From: Nereida ignava
Lineage (GTDB): Bacteria > Pseudomonadota > Alphaproteobacteria > Rhodobacterales > Rhodobacteraceae
DNA length: 64,000 bases
Direction: 5' to 3'
NCBI RefSeq assembly: GCF_001049735.1
Contig: NZ_CVPC01000013.1
Location: 62,001-126,000, forward strand
Shown here: positions 60,365 to 64,000 of the stretch, one piece after another
Layout of the letters: each line of letters begins with the position of its first letter
Position numbering within the stretch: position 1 is the first letter of the stretch
Notes under the pieces: model-generated
Told to the model about the DNA's origin: nothing
Database searches by the model: none
The model's input: the letters and a program-made list of their open reading frames with translations, nothing else
Made by a program: the position numbers and the translations under genes

Positions 60365-60368
60365 ATGA

Positions 60369-61271
60369 TTACGCGGTGAGGCCCTCCGGCTCCGCAAGGC
60401 CATTCGCGCGACAGCACGCCGTAACAGTATTGGCCAACAAACACGCAATTGTCATGGGGCCGACACCGCCCGGAACCGGCGTGATGGCACCGGCGACTTC
60501 GACACAACTGGCGTAATCCACGTCGCCCACAAGGCGGGTTTTACCCTCACCTTTTTCAGGCGCGTCAATTCGGTTAATGCCAACATCGATCACAGTCGCG
60601 CCTTGTTTGATCCAGTCGCCAGGCACCATCTCAGGGCGCCCAACTGCAGCGACAACGATATCAGCCGCCCGCACAACATCAGCCAAATCTTTCGTGCGCG
60701 AATGTGCAATGGTCACCGTGGCGCTGTCATTCAGCAAAAGTTGAGCCATCGGTTTGCCCACGATGTTGGAACGTCCAATCACCACAGCATTCATCCCACT
60801 AATCGAGCCATGATGATCCCGCAGCATCATCAAACAACCAAGCGGTGTACAAGGGACCATTGATTTTTGCCCAGTCCCAAGTAGCCCAACATTAGAAATG
60901 TGGAATCCGTCAACGTCCTTAGCAGGAGAAATCGAATTGATAATCAGGTCTTCGTCTAAATGCTTTGGCAGCGGCAGCTGACACAAAATGCCGTGCACCG
61001 CAGGATCATTATTGAGCTTTTCAATCAGCGCAAGCAGGTCTTCCTCCGAGGTATTCACCTCCAGCTTATGCTCAAAACTGTTCATGCCAACTTCGACGGT
61101 CATCTTACCTTTGGAGCGCACATAGACTTGGCTCGCCGGATCTTCACCCACCAGCACAACCGCAAGGCCAGGTGTAATGCCGTTTTCGTCTTTCAGGCGT
61201 GTCACGTGACCGGCCACTTTGGCACGTACGCGCGCTGCAAATTCTTTACCGTCAATAACTGTAGCAGTCAT
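60369..61271 (-). CDS. folD: Methylenetetrahydrofolate dehydrogenase/cyclohydrolase FolD
   Basis: Bifunctional one-carbon enzyme: 5,10-methylene-THF dehydrogenase and methenyl-THF cyclohydrolase, 300 residues. The catalytic Lys is in [20 protein letters not shown] near 52-71 (Y-x-x-x-K), with [51 protein letters not shown] and [22 protein letters not shown] 61271 is chosen because AGAAGAG is well spaced; a frame to 61295 exists. It is downstream of fhs on the same strand, and together they interconvert formate and methylene-THF. Confidence 0.97.
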   Translation of the reverse strand: MTATVIDGKEFAARVRAKVAGHVTRLKDENGITPGLAVVLVGEDPASQVYVRSKGKMTVEVGMNSFEHKLEVNTSEEDLLALIEKLNNDPAVHGILCQLPLPKHLDEDLIINSISPAKDVDGFHISNVGLLGTGQKSMVPCTPLGCLMMLRDHHGSISGMNAVVIGRSNIVGKPMAQLLLNDSATVTIAHSRTKDLADVVRAADIVVAAVGRPEMVPGDWIKQGATVIDVGINRIDAPEKGEGKTRLVGDVDYASCVEVAGAITPVPGGVGPMTIACLLANTVTACCRANGLAEPEGLTA

Positions 61272-61354
61272 TTTCATCTCTTCTTTTGTTGTCAAATATC
61301 CTCACCGAAGGTCAAAGCGCGCGTGGCTCAATGCCGCGAGCGCTTTGGTTTCGA

Positions 61355-63031
61355 TCAGAACAGGCCTTCGATTTGGCCCTCATCATTCAGGTGAATGTTT
61401 TCTGCGGACGGAACGCGCGGAAGACCTGGCATGGTCATGATTTCACCGCAAACGACCACAACAAACCCTGCACCGGCGCTCAGGCGTACTTCACGCACCG
61501 GCACCGAGTGACCAACGGGCGCACCGCGCAGGTTCGGGTCCGTGCTGAACGAGTATTGCGTCTTGGCCATACAGATCGGCAAGTGCCCATAGCCCTGCTC
61601 TTCCCAAAGTTTCAACTGATCACGAATTTTCTGATCCGCGAGAACTTCATCAGCGCGGTAGATTGTCTTGGCGATTGTGTTAATTTTCTCCATCAACGAC
61701 ATGTCATCTGGATAAATCGGAGCAAACTGGGCTGCACCACTTTCGGCAATCTCGGCCACACGTTTCGCCAAAGCCTCAGAGCCTTCAGAGCCCAATTCCC
61801 AGTGCCGTGAAAGAATAGCTTCGGACCCTTGGGTCGCAACGTAATCCTTAACTGCCTGAACTTCAGCGTCCGTATCGGTGACAAAATGGTTGATCGCAAC
61901 AACCACAGGTACGCCGAATGATTTGAGGTTGCCAATGTGGCGTCCAAGGTTTGCACAGCCTTCTTTCACCGCATCAACGTTTTCAGCGCCAAGGTCCGCT
62001 TTCGCCACGCCGCCGTTCATTTTCATTGCCCGGACAGTTGCAACCAAAACAACACAGTCCGGCGCCAGGCCTGCTTTACGGCACTTGATGTTCATGAATT
62101 TCTCAGCGCCAAGGTCCGCGCCAAAGCCCGCCTCGGTCACAACAAAATCTGCAATTTTGAGCGCAGTGTTCGTAGCAATCACAGAGTTGCAGCCGTGCGC
62201 AATATTGGCAAACGGGCCACCATGTACAAACGCAGGGTTATTCTCAAGCGTCTGAACAAGGTTGGGCTGCATCGCATCTTTCAAGAGTACGGTCATCGCA
62301 CCATCGGCCTTGATATCGCGACAGAACACAGGGGTACGGTCACGGCGGTAAGCCACGATCATATCGCCAAGACGCTGCTGCAAGTCCTTGAGGTTGTTGG
62401 CCAAGCACAAGATCGCCATGACTTCGGATGCAACCGTAATGTCAAAACCTGCCTCACGTGGAAAGCCGTTTGCCACGCCACCCAAAGAAGCGGTGATCTG
62501 GCGAAGGGCGCGGTCATTCATGTCAACAACGCGCTTCCACTGAACACGGCGGATGTCGATTTCTTGCTCGTTGCCCCAATAAATGTGGTTGTCGATCATC
62601 GCAGAAAGCAGTGAGTGCGCCGAGGTAATCGCGTGGAAGTCACCGGTAAAATGCAGGTTCATGTCTTCCATCGGAACGATTTGCGCGTAACCACCACCCG
62701 CAGCGCCGCCCTTCATGCCGAAGTTTGGCCCAAGCGATGCTTCACGAATACAAACAGCCGCTTTTTTGCCAATGCGGTTCAGACCATCACCAAGGCCCAC
62801 GGTTGTTGTGGTTTTGCCTTCACCCGCTGGAGTTGGGTTAATTGCAGTCACAAGGATCAGTTTACCGCTCTCGTTACCTTGAACAGAGTCGATGAATTTC
62901 TGGCTGACCTTGGCTTTGTCGTGGCCGTAGGGAAGCAGATCATCCGAACCAATGCCCAGTTTTGCGCCAATCTCTTGGATCGGCTTCTTGTTCGCTTCGC
63001 GCGCAATTTCGATGTCGGTCTTATATGCCAT
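61355..63031 (-). CDS. fhs: Formate-tetrahydrofolate ligase
   Basis: Enzyme making 10-formyl-THF from formate, THF and ATP, 558 residues, the family length. The P-loop-like ATP site is [20 protein letters not shown] near 64-83. [20 protein letters not shown]-type sequence ([20 protein letters not shown]), [20 protein letters not shown] and [20 protein letters not shown] are diagnostic. ATG 63031 gives the standard start [10 protein letters not shown]; the frame extends to 63088. It lies 83 bp upstream of folD. In roseobacters, fhs-folD is used to oxidise C1 units from methylated compounds as well as for biosynthesis. Confidence 0.97.
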   Translation of the reverse strand: MAYKTDIEIAREANKKPIQEIGAKLGIGSDDLLPYGHDKAKVSQKFIDSVQGNESGKLILVTAINPTPAGEGKTTTTVGLGDGLNRIGKKAAVCIREASLGPNFGMKGGAAGGGYAQIVPMEDMNLHFTGDFHAITSAHSLLSAMIDNHIYWGNEQEIDIRRVQWKRVVDMNDRALRQITASLGGVANGFPREAGFDITVASEVMAILCLANNLKDLQQRLGDMIVAYRRDRTPVFCRDIKADGAMTVLLKDAMQPNLVQTLENNPAFVHGGPFANIAHGCNSVIATNTALKIADFVVTEAGFGADLGAEKFMNIKCRKAGLAPDCVVLVATVRAMKMNGGVAKADLGAENVDAVKEGCANLGRHIGNLKSFGVPVVVAINHFVTDTDAEVQAVKDYVATQGSEAILSRHWELGSEGSEALAKRVAEIAESGAAQFAPIYPDDMSLMEKINTIAKTIYRADEVLADQKIRDQLKLWEEQGYGHLPICMAKTQYSFSTDPNLRGAPVGHSVPVREVRLSAGAGFVVVVCGEIMTMPGLPRVPSAENIHLNDEGQIEGLF

Positions 63032-63203
63032 GGCGCAGGGTTCCCTATTGATGTCCACGTTTCGCTGAGTCGTTGGTAGAGCCATCATTTGAAATCACGC
63101 CCGTCGATTCCGACAATTTACGGCGCGTCACCGTCCACCGCCGTATACGAAGTTTCCGATTTGCATCATTCTTAGCTGGGGCAGTCGCCCGTCCGAAAAG
63201 AAA

Positions 63204-63232
63204 AAGCCCCGCCGAAATCATCTACGGGGCTT
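63204..63232 (-). terminator. Rho-independent terminator after ftsH
   Basis: Perfect 8-bp inverted repeat AAGCCCCG (63204-63211) and CGGGGCTT (63225-63232) with a 13-nt loop. On the minus strand the stem runs into TTTTTCTTTTC. It lies 25 bp past the ftsH stop codon and terminates that leftward gene ahead of fhs. Confidence 0.85.
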
Positions 63233-63256
63233 CCAAAATTAGCACATAAAGCTGGC

Positions 63257-64000
63257 TTAAGTCGGCTCGGGCAAGCCACCTTCATCACCAGACGACGGCT
63301 TGCGACGCTTGGCTTTCGGCACAGCTGTGACTGATGGCGCAGACCCGTCGTCCTTGTCATCCTCATCGTTGCTCAGATGTGGTGGTTCGCCGCGCATCAC
63401 ACGCTTGATCTCTTCGCCAGTAAGCGTTTCGTATTCCAACAGACCTTGGGCAAGGCGCTCAAACTCTTCGGATTTCTCCCGAATAATCTCAGCGGCTTTG
63501 TCGTAGCCACGTTGGATAAATCCGCGCACTTCTTCCTCGATCAGCTCTTTCGTGTTGGCCGAGACCGAGAAACCAGCGGTGTTGCCAGAGTATCCTTCAG
63601 CAGCTTCTGCATAGTCGATGTTCCCAACTTTGTCAGACATGCCCCAACGTAGCACCATCGCACGGGCCAGTTGGCTGGCTTGCTGAATGTCGCCAGCGGG
63701 TCCGTTTGACACAGCGTCCTCGCCATATTTAAAGATTTCCGCCGCTTTGCCCGCCATAGTCATAGCAAGGCGTTGGTGGCATTCATCTTTGAACATGTTG
63801 AGACGGTCCATTTCAGGCAGGCTCATCACCATACCCAAAGCACCGCCGCGCGGAATAATCGTTGCCTTATAAACAGGATCACATTTCGGCAGACTGATAC
63901 CGACAATTGCGTGGCCTGCTTCATGGTATGCGGTCATTTCTTTTTGTTCGGCTGTCATGACCATGCTGCGGCGCTCTGCACCCATCATAACTTTGTCTTT
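63257..64000 (-). CDS. ftsH: ATP-dependent zinc metalloprotease FtsH (C-terminal part)
   Basis: The last 248 or so codons of ftsH, whose 5' part lies beyond the right edge. The peptidase zinc motif is MTAYHEAGHAIVGISLPK, and IIPRGGALGMVMSLPEMDRL, DAVSNGPAGDIQQASQLARA and MVLRWGMSDKVG follow, with the third zinc-ligand Asp in GDIQQA. The C-terminus is an acidic then basic tail (HLSNDEDDKDDG ... PKAKRRKPSSGDEGG). Role: membrane-anchored quality-control protease. A terminator follows. Confidence 0.97.
   Translation of the reverse strand, partial: KDKVMMGAERRSMVMTAEQKEMTAYHEAGHAIVGISLPKCDPVYKATIIPRGGALGMVMSLPEMDRLNMFKDECHQRLAMTMAGKAAEIFKYGEDAVSNGPAGDIQQASQLARAMVLRWGMSDKVGNIDYAEAAEGYSGNTAGFSVSANTKELIEEEVRGFIQRGYDKAAEIIREKSEEFERLAQGLLEYETLTGEEIKRVMRGEPPHLSNDEDDKDDGSAPSVTAVPKAKRRKPSSGDEGGLPEPT

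Noticed and set aside
61937-62614. 225-codon plus-strand frame inside fhs
   Set aside because: Antisense shadow of a highly conserved gene; composition effect only.

Overview
The window looks like a chromosomal segment of an alphaproteobacterium of the Roseobacter group (Rhodobacteraceae). The evidence is gene order and family content: the aa3 oxidase operon ctaC-ctaB-small ORF-ctaG-ctaE-SURF1-thrC-M16 protease without ctaD, a CtrA-family response regulator, a double cold-shock-domain protein, a PtsP-type EI-Ntr, TTT and TRAP carboxylate transporters, TauE/SafE exporters and a SitABCD manganese importer. This is inferred from protein sequence and synteny; no 16S, tRNA or rRNA gene, CRISPR array or intact insertion sequence was seen.

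Region 1 (1-19.3 kb) is an accessory catabolic island. A leftward pair, malonyl-CoA decarboxylase and malonyl-CoA synthase, is divergent from a rightward five-gene operon: a tripartite tricarboxylate transporter (tctC-tctB-tctA) and two enzymes matching the sulfoacetate route, an acylating sulfoacetaldehyde dehydrogenase (SauS-like) and an acyl-CoA ligase (SauT-like). A near-symmetric divergent block follows: a fused FAD/Fe-S 2-hydroxyacid dehydrogenase with a TauE exporter on one arm, and a serine-glyoxylate-type aminotransferase with a second TauE exporter on the other. I read the block as an organosulfonate (or 2-hydroxyacid) uptake-oxidation-export module; the desulfonating enzyme (Xsc, CuyA or SuyAB) is not in the window. 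The island carries gene relics, the clearest being a fragment of a second malonyl-CoA decarboxylase in the 2.2-2.7 kb promoter region. It ends with a crotonase, a quinone oxidoreductase, an 880-bp gene-poor stretch and a TRAP permease pair without its binding protein.

Region 2 (19.3-29.6 kb) holds sitABCD with a candidate Mur/Fur-type operator, a Tat-exported IorAB-like molybdenum hydroxylase, a two-component system (CtrA-like regulator plus CHASE hybrid kinase) and a double cold-shock protein. Region 3 (29.8-53.7 kb) is mostly core genome: a WaaA-like transferase, HDAC-family protein, Nudix, DUF1178, lysC, ptsP, apt, GNATs, a GlcD-like oxidase, the cytochrome oxidase operon running into thrC and an M16 peptidase, then tldD, dprA and topA. 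A candidate FnrL box lies between ctaC and tldD.

Region 4 (53.7-64 kb) has an 8-bp tandem repeat and a LacI-type palindrome ahead of a 3-oxoacid CoA-transferase pair, an AT-rich orphan CpaC-like pilotin/secretin gene, the Lhr-type helicase and PdeM nuclease of the ligase-associated repair set, and the one-carbon genes folD and fhs, ending in the 3' part of ftsH.
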